A stretch of DNA of 6,968 nucleotides from NCBI GenBank assembly GCA_900542375.1, contig UQNI01000073.1, forward strand, positions 1 to 6,968. The letters are read 5' to 3'. Shown here piece after piece: positions 1 through 5,818 of this stretch. The translations under genes were made by a program, and so were the position numbers. Position 1 is the stretch's first letter. Each line of letters opens with the position of its first letter. The stretch is from an uncultured Oscillospiraceae bacterium. GTDB taxonomy: Bacteria; Bacillota; Clostridia; Oscillospirales; Acutalibacteraceae. The notes under the pieces were generated by a model. That model saw nothing but the letters and a program-made list of their open reading frames with translations. It did not search any database and had not been told where the DNA came from.

Positions 1-146
1 AGCATGCCGGACGGGAATGCGAACTCGTTGTAATGAGTAGCCTGAAGAGCGCGCTCACGCTGCTCAACGGTTACTTCCGGAAGATCACGGACTGCGTAAG
101 TGAAATGATGCGGTGCGGGTACGTTCAGCGGATACTGCTTGCTCAT
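1..146 (-). CDS. Probable PLP-dependent beta-eliminating lyase (tryptophanase/tyrosine phenol-lyase type), N-terminal fragment
   Basis: Only the first 48 complete codons are in the window; the gene runs off the left edge. The ATG (144-146, minus strand) has a perfect GGAGGT ribosome binding site at 155-160, eight bases upstream, so the start is secure. The protein begins MSKQYPLNVPAPHHFTYAVR and continues with ERALQATHYNEFAFPSGML. The pattern of a short N-terminal arm, then an acidic/basic helix and a hydrophobic 'YNxFxFPSGML' segment resembles the N-termini of beta-eliminating lyases, which cleave tryptophan or tyrosine using pyridoxal phosphate. The PLP lysine and all catalytic residues lie outside the window, so the family call rests on recalled resemblance and is moderate. 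The codons are visibly more GC-rich than the flanking DNA, as often seen in highly expressed genes. No tnaC-like leader peptide was found upstream. Confidence 0.5.
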   Translation of the reverse strand, partial: MSKQYPLNVPAPHHFTYAVRDLPEVTVEQRERALQATHYNEFAFPSGM

Positions 147-153
147 AATAAAT

Positions 154-180
154 TACCTCCAGTTGTGTGTTTTGGAGGTA
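154..180 (-). promoter_or_regulatory. Leader hairpin that pairs the Shine-Dalgarno of the lyase gene
   Basis: On the minus-strand transcript, TACCTCCA (173-180) is followed by an 11-base loop and then TGGAGGTA (154-161). The eight-base-pair stem is perfect and its 3' arm contains the whole GGAGGT ribosome binding site of the gene starting at 146. If it forms, it would hide the site from ribosomes. The stem is seen directly; a regulatory role is inferred. Confidence 0.5.
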
Positions 181-190
181 CCCCGGTTGT

Positions 191-219
191 CAAAGCCGAA
201 TTTTCCGGTTCCGGCTTTG
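191..219 (-). promoter_or_regulatory. Second leader hairpin upstream of the lyase gene
   Basis: CAAAGCCG (191-198) and CGGCTTTG (212-219) form an eight-base-pair stem with a 13-base loop, which can be extended by two A-T pairs past one bulged C. It lies 10 bases upstream of the Shine-Dalgarno hairpin in the minus-strand leader. No U-tract follows it on the minus strand, so it does not look like an intrinsic terminator. A role in leader stability or regulation is possible but unproven. Confidence 0.35.
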
Positions 220-259
220 CTTAGCGGACAGCACCTTTCTTTTTTGCTGTTTTCTTCTC

Positions 260-288
260 TTGTGTTATATAAGATTTCAAGCTATAAT
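260..288 (+). promoter_or_regulatory. Sigma-A-type promoter of the GT14 glycosyltransferase gene
   Basis: The -35 hexamer TTGTGT (260-265) and a perfect -10 hexamer TATAAT (283-288) are separated by 17 bases. Transcription should start near 295, leaving a leader of roughly 27 bases before the ATG at 322. It lies between two divergent genes; the minus-strand promoter for the lyase gene could not be located with confidence. Confidence 0.75.
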
Positions 289-321
289 ATTTTAGAAAAC
301 AATAATTGATTAGGAGAAATT

Positions 322-1218
322 ATGAATAAGCATGCTTATTTAATCTTAGTACAAAACCAACCGGAATTATTAGAATATCAACTACCATTATTAGACCACG
401 CACGAGTAGATTTATATATCCATATAGACAAAAAAGCAAAGAAGTGTCGTCCCGAATCTCTAAAATCTTTGGTGAAGGAATCCAAAATCTTTTTTATCAA
501 CAGTACCGCTGTTTCATACGGTTCTTATACTCAAATTCAATGCCAATTTGAATTAATGCGGCAAGCTGCAAAGCAAAAATATTCTTATTACCACTTCTTG
601 TCTGACTGTGATTTACCTTTACGTACCCAAGAACACATTTTGGATTTCTTTGAATCACATCAAGGAAGAGAATTTGTCAATATTTATGGAAAAAACTTTT
701 CAGACGGTATGCGCAGACGTTTTAATTATATCAAAGAAGCATTTGATGCCGGTTTTCGCCTATTTGGACGCAAATCTGAAAAACTGGAATATCCATGGTC
801 ATTAAGTACAAAGCTGAATCCGGAAACAAAGATTTCTTCAGATGCAGGATTTCAGCTGCAAGCCGGCATAAATGCATGCAGTATTACCCATGACTTAGTT
901 AGCTTAATTTTATTAAAAGAGCCATGGTGCGAGCAATATCTATCTAAAATGGGTGGTGTTTGCGAACTGTTTTTCCAAACGATTTTATGTAACTCTATGA
1001 TGAAACAAAATATTTATTATCATCAATATGATAATTGGTCAAATGCAACTATGCGCTATATCGACTATAAACAAGGAAATCCCTATGTCTGGCAAAAAAA
1101 AGATTTTGATACGTTAATCCGTTCACCTTATTTATTTGCCGGCCCCGTACATTTAAAAGGAAAAGACAGTGTTGCAAAAGATATTTATGATTATGTAGCG
1201 GAAAAACAAAAAAAATAA
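322..1218 (+). CDS. Glycosyltransferase, GT14 / core-2/I-branching beta-1,6-N-acetylglucosaminyltransferase-like family
   Basis: The 298-residue protein fits the usual length of bacterial GT14 members. Recognisable family blocks in order are: an N-terminal AYLILVQNQPELL strand-helix (5-17); the LYIHIDKKAK block (31-40); YYHFLSDCDLPL (89-100), matching the family 'FLSGxDxPL' motif; a C-terminal block GGVCELFFQTIL (211-222), where E215 sits at the position of the conserved acidic residue of 'DExFFQT'; and RYIDYKQGNPYVWQKKDFDTL (245-265), the usual 'RYIDW...DF' region. No signal peptide or membrane segment is visible, so it probably acts in the cytoplasm on a nucleotide-sugar donor, modifying a surface glycan or glycoprotein. 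Acceptor and sugar are unknown. AGGAG at 312-316 lies five bases before the ATG. It stands alone, with its own promoter and terminator and no other glycan genes nearby. It is visibly more AT-rich than the ilv genes, which may reflect horizontal acquisition. Confidence 0.85.
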   Translation: MNKHAYLILVQNQPELLEYQLPLLDHARVDLYIHIDKKAKKCRPESLKSLVKESKIFFINSTAVSYGSYTQIQCQFELMRQAAKQKYSYYHFLSDCDLPLRTQEHILDFFESHQGREFVNIYGKNFSDGMRRRFNYIKEAFDAGFRLFGRKSEKLEYPWSLSTKLNPETKISSDAGFQLQAGINACSITHDLVSLILLKEPWCEQYLSKMGGVCELFFQTILCNSMMKQNIYYHQYDNWSNATMRYIDYKQGNPYVWQKKDFDTLIRSPYLFAGPVHLKGKDSVAKDIYDYVAEKQKK

Positions 1219-1244
1219 AAAAGGCAGCAGTTGCTGCCTTTTTT
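1217..1244. terminator. Bidirectional intrinsic terminator between the GT14 gene and the HxlR gene
   Basis: GGCAGC (1223-1228), loop AGTT, GCTGCC (1233-1238) is followed by six Ts (1239-1244) and preceded by six As (1217-1222), so it can end transcription on both strands. It overlaps the last bases of the GT14 stop codon and sits two bases beyond the stop codon of the converging HxlR gene. Confidence 0.9.
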
Positions 1245-1246
1245 AT

Positions 1247-1591
1247 TTAAGTATTCTCTGGTATATGTTCATGTCCCCATTTACAAATCTCTTGTAAAAT
1301 CGGCATAATAGATTGTCCCTTTTCCGTTAAGCTATATTCCACTTTAGGCGGAACTTGAGGATATTCACGACGTATCAACAATCCATCTCTCTCCAACTCT
1401 TTCAGCTGCGTAGAAAGCATCTTATGGGTTACCTTTCCTAACTCCCGCTTGATTTCGCTGTAACGCATGACTTCTTTTTTCCAAAGCCAAAATAATATGT
1501 GCATCTTCCACTTACCGTTAAAAAGAGAAACAGCGTATGCAAAGGGTTTGATATCTATCTTTTCACAGATATTGGTATCTGTCTGGTTCAT
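1247..1591 (-). CDS. HxlR-family winged-helix transcriptional regulator
   Basis: The 114-residue protein has the complete HxlR-family layout. It carries a single N-terminal cysteine (C9), the 'NGKWK' turn (25-29) in place of the common GGKW, the MRYSEIKREL helix (42-51), the THKMLSTQLKELERDGLLIR helix-turn-helix core (55-74) and the YPQVPPKVEYSLTEKG wing (77-92), ending in a KWGHEH helix. These proteins bind DNA as dimers. Several Bacillus relatives (YodB, HypR) sense quinones, hypochlorite or other electrophiles through the N-terminal cysteine, and C9 is at that position. The ATG has TCTCCT (AGGAGA on the minus strand) at 1599-1604, seven bases upstream. It is divergent from the flavoprotein gene at 1720, so it probably controls that gene and itself from the shared intergenic region. 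The inducer is not known. Confidence 0.92.
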   Translation of the reverse strand: MNQTDTNICEKIDIKPFAYAVSLFNGKWKMHILFWLWKKEVMRYSEIKRELGKVTHKMLSTQLKELERDGLLIRREYPQVPPKVEYSLTEKGQSIMPILQEICKWGHEHIPENT

Positions 1592-1607
1592 TTCATACTC
1601 TCCTTTT

Positions 1608-1678
1608 AGATAGTATCTTACATTTTAGTGCGTTCTTGTTTTTTCGCTTATTTTATTTATAATTTTAGTATGTAGATA
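1608..1678. promoter_or_regulatory. Candidate operator elements in the hxlR-flavoprotein intergenic region
   Basis: Three repeat patterns are visible. There is a perfect palindrome AGATAGTATCT (1608-1618). The octamer ATTTTAGT occurs twice in direct orientation exactly 40 bases apart (1622-1629 and 1662-1669), the second copy touching the -10 box. An inverted pair TATCTTACAT (1614-1623) / ATGTAGATA (1670-1678) matches except for one extra base. HxlR proteins bind dyads near divergent promoters, so these are candidate binding sites; which one is used is inference. Confidence 0.4.
1636..1663 (+). promoter_or_regulatory. Promoter of the flavoprotein gene
   Basis: TTGTTT (1636-1641) and a perfect TATAAT (1658-1663) are 16 bases apart, placing the start near 1670 and giving a leader of about 50 bases. 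The -10 box overlaps one of the ATTTTAGT repeats, consistent with repression by a regulator bound there. Confidence 0.7.
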
Positions 1679-1719
1679 ACGTAAAGTCAATGACTGATTC
1701 CAGAAAGGAAGACGATAAA

Positions 1720-2355
1720 ATGAATGTACTGATGATAAACGGCAGTCCAAATGCCAAGGGATGCACCTTTACGGCGCTTACGGAGATAGGAAAAACATTA
1801 CAGGAGCAAAATATTGATTATGAGATTATGCAATTGGGAAAACAGCCTATCAGAGACTGTATTAATTGCAATCGTTGTCATGGAGAAGGTTGTATCTTTG
1901 ACGACGATATGGTCAACGAATTTATTCAGAAAGCAAAAGATGCTGACGGATTTGTGTTTGGAACTCCCGTCTATTACGCACATCCAAGCGGCAGATTATT
2001 ATCTTTTTTAGACAGAGCATTTTATAGCAGTGCTTCTTCTCGCATATATAAACCGTTTCAATTCAAACCGGCGGCTGCCATTGCCTCTGCCAGACGGGCA
2101 GGAACAACCGCTTCCATTGATGTCATCAATAAATATTTTTCCATTGCTATGATGCCTATTGTTTCTTCCACCTATTGGAACATGGTACATGGTCTTACCC
2201 CTGAAGATGTAATGCAAGATAAGGAAGGACTGCAAACGATGCGCAACATTGGAAAAAATATGGCATGGATGCTGCAATGTATTGCATGTGCAAAACAACA
2301 CAATATTCCACAACCTCAACCTGATGTTGCAGACTCCACCAATTTCATTCACTAA
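1720..2355 (+). CDS. Flavodoxin-fold iron-sulfur flavoprotein / NAD(P)H-dependent FMN reductase family
   Basis: Start chosen at 1720, ten codons inside the longest reading frame (which opens at 1690), because AAGGAAG (1705-1711) lies eight bases upstream and the family begins directly with the MNVLMINGSPN strand; this gives 211 residues. The GSPNAKGCT loop (8-16) binds the FMN phosphate. Cysteines C47, C50, C53 and C58 form a compact CX2CX2CX4C motif like that of archaeal and clostridial iron-sulfur flavoproteins (Isf), which hold a 4Fe-4S cluster beside FMN. GTPVYYAHPSG (81-91) is the second flavin-contacting loop, typical of the NADPH-dependent FMN reductase superfamily. The protein is predicted to be a cytoplasmic oxidoreductase; its electron acceptor is unknown. 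The divergent HxlR gene suggests induction by redox or electrophile stress. A plain quinone or nitro reductase without a cluster cannot be excluded. Confidence 0.85.
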   Translation: MNVLMINGSPNAKGCTFTALTEIGKTLQEQNIDYEIMQLGKQPIRDCINCNRCHGEGCIFDDDMVNEFIQKAKDADGFVFGTPVYYAHPSGRLLSFLDRAFYSSASSRIYKPFQFKPAAAIASARRAGTTASIDVINKYFSIAMMPIVSSTYWNMVHGLTPEDVMQDKEGLQTMRNIGKNMAWMLQCIACAKQHNIPQPQPDVADSTNFIH

Positions 2356-2363
2356 ATCAAACC

Positions 2364-2406
2364 AAAAAAATCCTCTGCACGGACAATTACCATGCAGAGG
2401 ATTTTT
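2364..2406. terminator. Bidirectional intrinsic terminator between the flavoprotein gene and ilvC
   Basis: The stem TCCTCTGCA (2371-2379) / TGCAGAGGA (2393-2401), extended by A-T pairs to 2366-2379 / 2393-2406, encloses a 13-base loop. It has a T-run on the right and an A-run on the left (2364-2370), so it serves both the flavoprotein gene and the converging ilv operon. Confidence 0.9.
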
Positions 2407-2417
2407 ATATGATGAAA

Positions 2418-3413
2418 TTATTTCTCGTCATTCCAAGAATACATTTTACGTAGTTCTTTACCAACAGCTTCTAATTCATGTTCTGCGCCTAAACGACGGC
2501 AAGCTGTAAAGTGGGCACGACCGGATTTATTCTCGCTAATCCATTTGGAAGCGAAAGTACCGTCTTGAATTTCTGAAAGTACCTTTTTCATTTCTTTTTT
2601 GGTTTCTTCTGTAATGATTCTCTTACCTGTTTCATAGTCGCCGTATTCAGCAGTGTCAGAAATAGAATATCTCATTCTGGAGAAACCACCTTCATAAATC
2701 AGGTCAACAATCAATTTCATTTCGTGAACGCACTCAAAGTATGCGTTTTCAGGAGCATAACCTGCTTCTACCAAGGTCTCGAAGCCTGCTTGCATCAAAG
2801 CAGTTACACCGCCGCAAAGAACAGCTTGTTCACCAAATAGGTCTGTTTCTGTTTCAACTCTGAATGTTGTTTCAAGAACACCTGCTCTTGCACCACCAAT
2901 ACCTGCTGCATATGCAAGACCAATATCTTGTGCTTTACCTGTAGCATCTTGATGAACAGCAATTAGACAAGGTACGCCTTTACCTTCAACATATTCGCTG
3001 CGTACGGTATGACCGGGACCTTTTGGAGCAATCATCAAAACGTCAACATCTGCAGGCGGTACAATTTGACCGTAGTGGATGTTAAAACCATGTGCAAACA
3101 TCAAAGCTTTGCCCGCTGTCAGATGAGGTGCAATGTTTTGTTTATACATTTCTGCTTGTCTCTCGTCAGGAATTAAAACCATAATCACATCTGCTGCTTT
3201 TGCTGCATCTGCTGCTGTCATAACTTTTAGGCCTGCTTGTTCTGCTTTTGCCCAGCTTTTGCTGCCTTCGTAAAGACCAACTACAACATCAACACCACTT
3301 TCATGTAGGTTTAATGCATGTGCATGACCTTGGCTTCCATAGCCGATAATTGCTACAGTTTTACCTTTCAAAACGTTAATGTCACAGTCTGCTTGATAAA
3401 AAATCTTTGCCAT
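2418..3413 (-). CDS. ilvC: Ketol-acid reductoisomerase (class I, short form)
   Basis: It converts 2-acetolactate (or 2-aceto-2-hydroxybutyrate) to the dihydroxy acid by Mg2+-dependent alkyl migration and NAD(P)H reduction, the second step of branched-chain amino acid synthesis. At 331 residues it is a typical short form. The N-terminal Rossmann domain shows GYGSQGHAHA (24-33) and the cofactor loop GLYEGSKSW (46-54). FAHGFNIHY carries the catalytic-region His108. The C-terminal knotted domain carries the metal and substrate residues D191 and E195 (DLFGEQ), E227 and E231 (ECVHEM) and S252 (SISDTAEYG). AGGAGG at 3423-3428 lies nine bases before the ATG. It is the last gene of the ilvB-ilvN-ilvC operon, 73 bases after ilvN, and is followed by a terminator. 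No broken motifs were found. The cofactor loop has Tyr48 and Glu49 where some NADPH-dependent relatives have Arg-Pro. Confidence 0.97.
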   Translation of the reverse strand: MAKIFYQADCDINVLKGKTVAIIGYGSQGHAHALNLHESGVDVVVGLYEGSKSWAKAEQAGLKVMTAADAAKAADVIMVLIPDERQAEMYKQNIAPHLTAGKALMFAHGFNIHYGQIVPPADVDVLMIAPKGPGHTVRSEYVEGKGVPCLIAVHQDATGKAQDIGLAYAAGIGGARAGVLETTFRVETETDLFGEQAVLCGGVTALMQAGFETLVEAGYAPENAYFECVHEMKLIVDLIYEGGFSRMRYSISDTAEYGDYETGKRIITEETKKEMKKVLSEIQDGTFASKWISENKSGRAHFTACRRLGAEHELEAVGKELRKMYSWNDEK

Positions 3414-3486
3414 TGGAATGTTCCTCCTAAATTTTATGTATTCTCTAAAAATGTTCTAAGTCTTACGCAGGGCGCCAGGCTTATCC

Positions 3487-3981
3487 TTATTTATGCGCTG
3501 TGGAAGAGCCTCTCTCCAGAGCGACTGTTCCCGTGCGGACCAGTTCTTTAATACCATATGGTCTTAGTAAACTGGTTAGAGTCTCAATATTTTCTAACGT
3601 ACTTGCATACTGCAGTGTAAGTGAATTATTGGCCACGTCCACTACATCAGCTTTCATTTGCTCAGCAATTTTCATCACTTCCAAACGCTGCTTTGTGCTG
3701 CAAGTTACTTTTACCAGCATTAACAAACAACTGACATAACTTCCGGATGTGGTTAAGTTCTTTACCTTAATCACGGCAATCAATTTGTTCAGTTGTTTTT
3801 CCACTTGTTCTACAATATGTTCATCTCCGTCCACCACAATGGTGATACGAGAGATAGCAGGGTCTTCCGTCACACCAACAGCTAAGCTGTCAATGTTAAA
3901 GCCACGGCGTGAAAATAGGCCGGAAACTTTCGACAAAACACCCGGTTGGTTTTCAACTAAAACTGAGAGGGTATATTTCAT
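3487..3981 (-). CDS. ilvN: Acetohydroxyacid (acetolactate) synthase small regulatory subunit
   Basis: This subunit activates the IlvB catalytic subunit and confers feedback inhibition by valine. At 164 residues it is the usual length. The N-terminal ACT domain (about 2-72) includes LSVLVENQPGVLSKVSGLFS and RRGFNIDSLAV. N11, G14 and N29, which align with E. coli IlvH residues involved in valine binding, are all present, so valine sensitivity is predicted. The C-terminal domain (about 84-160) ends with the family block LLRPYGIKELVRTGTVALERG. One oddity is YVSCLLMLVKV, where the family usually has Arg-Glu before the LxLxKV strand. The ATG is 14 bases after the ilvB stop codon, and its AAAGGGGG ribosome binding site (3990-3997) overlaps that stop, pointing to translational coupling. 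The symbol ilvH is used in some species for the same gene. Confidence 0.95.
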   Translation of the reverse strand: MKYTLSVLVENQPGVLSKVSGLFSRRGFNIDSLAVGVTEDPAISRITIVVDGDEHIVEQVEKQLNKLIAVIKVKNLTTSGSYVSCLLMLVKVTCSTKQRLEVMKIAEQMKADVVDVANNSLTLQYASTLENIETLTSLLRPYGIKELVRTGTVALERGSSTAHK

Positions 3982-3995
3982 CTGTGCTTCCCCCT

Positions 3996-5609
3996 TTATA
4001 TAGACGGTGTGTTTGGATCTACATCACACACCAAAACATAAGCTTCTTTAGACTCCAGCATTTCTTTGGCCAACTTTTTCGCATCTTCATTATTTTGTGC
4101 AAAAACAGCCTTAATACCGTAAGCTTGTACCAGCTTAACAATATCCGGGTCACCGTTCAGTGGTGTTGCCACATGGCGTCCTTGATACAAATTATCCTGA
4201 AGTTCTTTTACCATACCTAAAAATTTATTGCGCATAACAACCAATTTTAAAGGTACTTGGTTTTGATTTGCAGTAGCAAGCTCACACATGCTCATTTGGA
4301 AAGAGCCGTCACCACAAACTGCTACTACCTGACGTTTTGGCTTTGCCAGTTTTGCGCCAATTGCAGCCGGAAGTGCGTATCCCATGGTTCCCATACCGCC
4401 TGAAGTTAAAAATCTGCCTTCTTTGGTATTGAAGTTATTTGCTGCCCAAATTTGATTTTGTCCAACGTCGGCAGTCAAAATAGCATCATCTTCCATCATG
4501 GCGGAAAGGTCACGCATAAATGCTCTTGGTTCCACAAAGTCAGTGCGAGGTTCTCCTCTTAAAGGAGCCTCTTTCTTTGCAGCCTGCACTTTTTTTAGCC
4601 ACTCGTCACAAGGACAAGCTTCAATCTCTTTTGTAAATTCACGCAAAACAGATTTTACATCACCTACAATTGGAATATGCGCATTCACATTCTTTCCAAT
4701 TTCAGCAGGGTCAATGTCAATATGAATGATAGAGGCCTTCACACCCTTTGGGTTGGGAATTGCTCTATCGCCGACTCTTGCACCGCAAAGCACAATGACA
4801 TCAGCTTCATTCATCATTCGATTTGCGTAGGATTTTCCATGAGAACCAATCATACCAATATAGTGGTCGTTGTCCATAGGAATAACCCCTAGGCCCATCA
4901 TAGTTGCTACAACAGGAATACCTGTTTTCTTTGCGAAAGCGATCATTTCATCTCTTGCGCCTGCAGACACCACACCGCCGCCACAGCAGATAACCGGACG
5001 TTTGGCTGATTCAAGCAGTTTTGCTGCTTTTTTAATCTGCATACTATGTCCCTTCGTACGAGGCTTGTAACCTATAATTTCAGCTTTTTCAGGATAGATG
5101 AACTCTTCCACTTGGGCCCGCTGAATGTCGTAAGGGACGTCGATCAACACAGGACCTGGACGGCCGGTTGTCGCGATATGGAAGGCTTCCTTAAAGACGC
5201 GTGGAATGTCCTCAACATTCTTTACAAGATAACTGTGTTTTGTAAAAGATTCACAAGCACCTGTAACGTCTGCTTCTTGGAACACATCACGTCCTAACAG
5301 TTCAGAATTAACCTGGCCTGTAATTGCAACCAGAGGAATGGAATCCATATATGCAGTGGCAAGACCTGTAATCAGATTGGTAGCGCCCGGACCGGATGTT
5401 GCAATACAAACACCCGCTTTACCGCTGGCACGTGCAAAACCGCTTGCTTCATGGGCACCGTTTTGCTCACTTCTGACCAGGACGTGCTCAATCTCCGTTT
5501 TCTCTAAAAAATCATAGAATGGACAAATTACTGCGCCTGGATAACCGAAGGTAATGGTAACATTTTCTGCTTGTAGGCATTTTACCATCATTTCTGCTCC
5601 ACTTATCAC
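3996..5609 (-). CDS. ilvB: Acetohydroxyacid (acetolactate) synthase large catalytic subunit
   Basis: This ThDP enzyme condenses two pyruvates to acetolactate, or pyruvate plus 2-oxobutyrate to acetohydroxybutyrate, starting branched-chain amino acid synthesis. The start is GTG at 5607-5609: AAAGGAGGG (5616-5624) lies six bases upstream, and the protein then begins M-ISGAEMMVKCL like its family. The TTG further out at 5642 has no suitable site and lies at the promoter. The result is 537 residues. Motifs are FGYPGA (21-26), catalytic E48 in VRSEQ, ATSGPGATNL (70-79), TGRPGPVLIDVP (148-159), the ThDP motif GDGSF at 433-437 with its asparagine at 461, and LGMVKELQ (464-471). The last block has Leu470 where almost all anabolic enzymes have Trp (LGMVRQWQ). 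Pairing with ilvN marks it as the anabolic, not the catabolic AlsS, enzyme. It is the first gene of the operon. Confidence 0.96.
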   Translation of the reverse strand: MISGAEMMVKCLQAENVTITFGYPGAVICPFYDFLEKTEIEHVLVRSEQNGAHEASGFARASGKAGVCIATSGPGATNLITGLATAYMDSIPLVAITGQVNSELLGRDVFQEADVTGACESFTKHSYLVKNVEDIPRVFKEAFHIATTGRPGPVLIDVPYDIQRAQVEEFIYPEKAEIIGYKPRTKGHSMQIKKAAKLLESAKRPVICCGGGVVSAGARDEMIAFAKKTGIPVVATMMGLGVIPMDNDHYIGMIGSHGKSYANRMMNEADVIVLCGARVGDRAIPNPKGVKASIIHIDIDPAEIGKNVNAHIPIVGDVKSVLREFTKEIEACPCDEWLKKVQAAKKEAPLRGEPRTDFVEPRAFMRDLSAMMEDDAILTADVGQNQIWAANNFNTKEGRFLTSGGMGTMGYALPAAIGAKLAKPKRQVVAVCGDGSFQMSMCELATANQNQVPLKLVVMRNKFLGMVKELQDNLYQGRHVATPLNGDPDIVKLVQAYGIKAVFAQNNEDAKKLAKEMLESKEAYVLVCDVDPNTPSI

Positions 5610-5644
5610 AAATAGCCCTCCTTTCAAAATATATCGTAACAATT

Positions 5645-5673
5645 ATTATAGTATGTTCCAGGATTTAAGTCAA
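5645..5673 (-). promoter_or_regulatory. Promoter of the ilvB-ilvN-ilvC operon
   Basis: On the minus strand TTGACT (5668-5673) and a perfect TATAAT (5645-5650) are exactly 17 bases apart. Transcription should begin near 5638, leaving a leader of only about 30 bases before the GTG start. That is too short for a T-box, leader peptide or attenuator, so control is probably at initiation by an upstream-binding factor and by valine feedback through IlvN. Confidence 0.85.
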
Positions 5674-5783
5674 TGTTATTTGCTGTATTGTACTAGTATT
5701 TTCGCTGTTTTTGGAAAAATTTTATAATCATTACTCTAATTTTTCACATATGATGTATGTTGTTACAAACAGTTTTAGACAAT

Positions 5784-5814
5784 AAAAAAGTTGTATGAAA
5801 AATCATACAACTTT
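5784..5814 (-). terminator. Intrinsic terminator of the YcxB-like gene
   Basis: The 12-base-pair stem AAAGTTGTATGA (5787-5798) / TCATACAACTTT (5803-5814) has a four-base loop and, read on the minus strand, ends in a run of six Ts (5784-5789). It starts four bases after the stop codon of the gene at 5819 and separates that gene from the ilv promoter. Confidence 0.9.
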
Positions 5815-5818
5815 AAGG

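Noticed and set aside
33..224. Plus-strand open frame over the lyase gene start
   Set aside because: It lies opposite the secure N-terminus and leader of the minus-strand gene and has no family features or ribosome binding site.
190..240. Possible TnaC-like leader peptide on the minus strand upstream of the lyase gene
   Set aside because: The only short frame begins with GTG, lacks a spaced ribosome binding site, and contains no tryptophan.
1690..1719. Upstream ATG giving ten extra residues to the flavoprotein
   Set aside because: The extra residues (MTDSRKEDDK) are not part of the flavodoxin fold, and the AAGGAAG site is correctly spaced only for the ATG at 1720.
3414..3486. Possible internal promoter or terminator between ilvN and ilvC
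   Set aside because: A GGCGCC palindrome (3471-3476) is present but no stable stem with a T-run follows, and the best promoter-like hexamers would start transcription at the ilvC ribosome binding site.
5610..5642. TTG start giving eleven extra residues to IlvB
   Set aside because: It would fall at the expected transcription start and has no ribosome binding site, while the GTG at 5609 has an excellent one.
5690..5730. CodY-box-like sequence upstream of the ilv promoter
   Set aside because: The best match to AATTTTCWGAAAATT has about five mismatches in AT-rich DNA, so it is not convincing.
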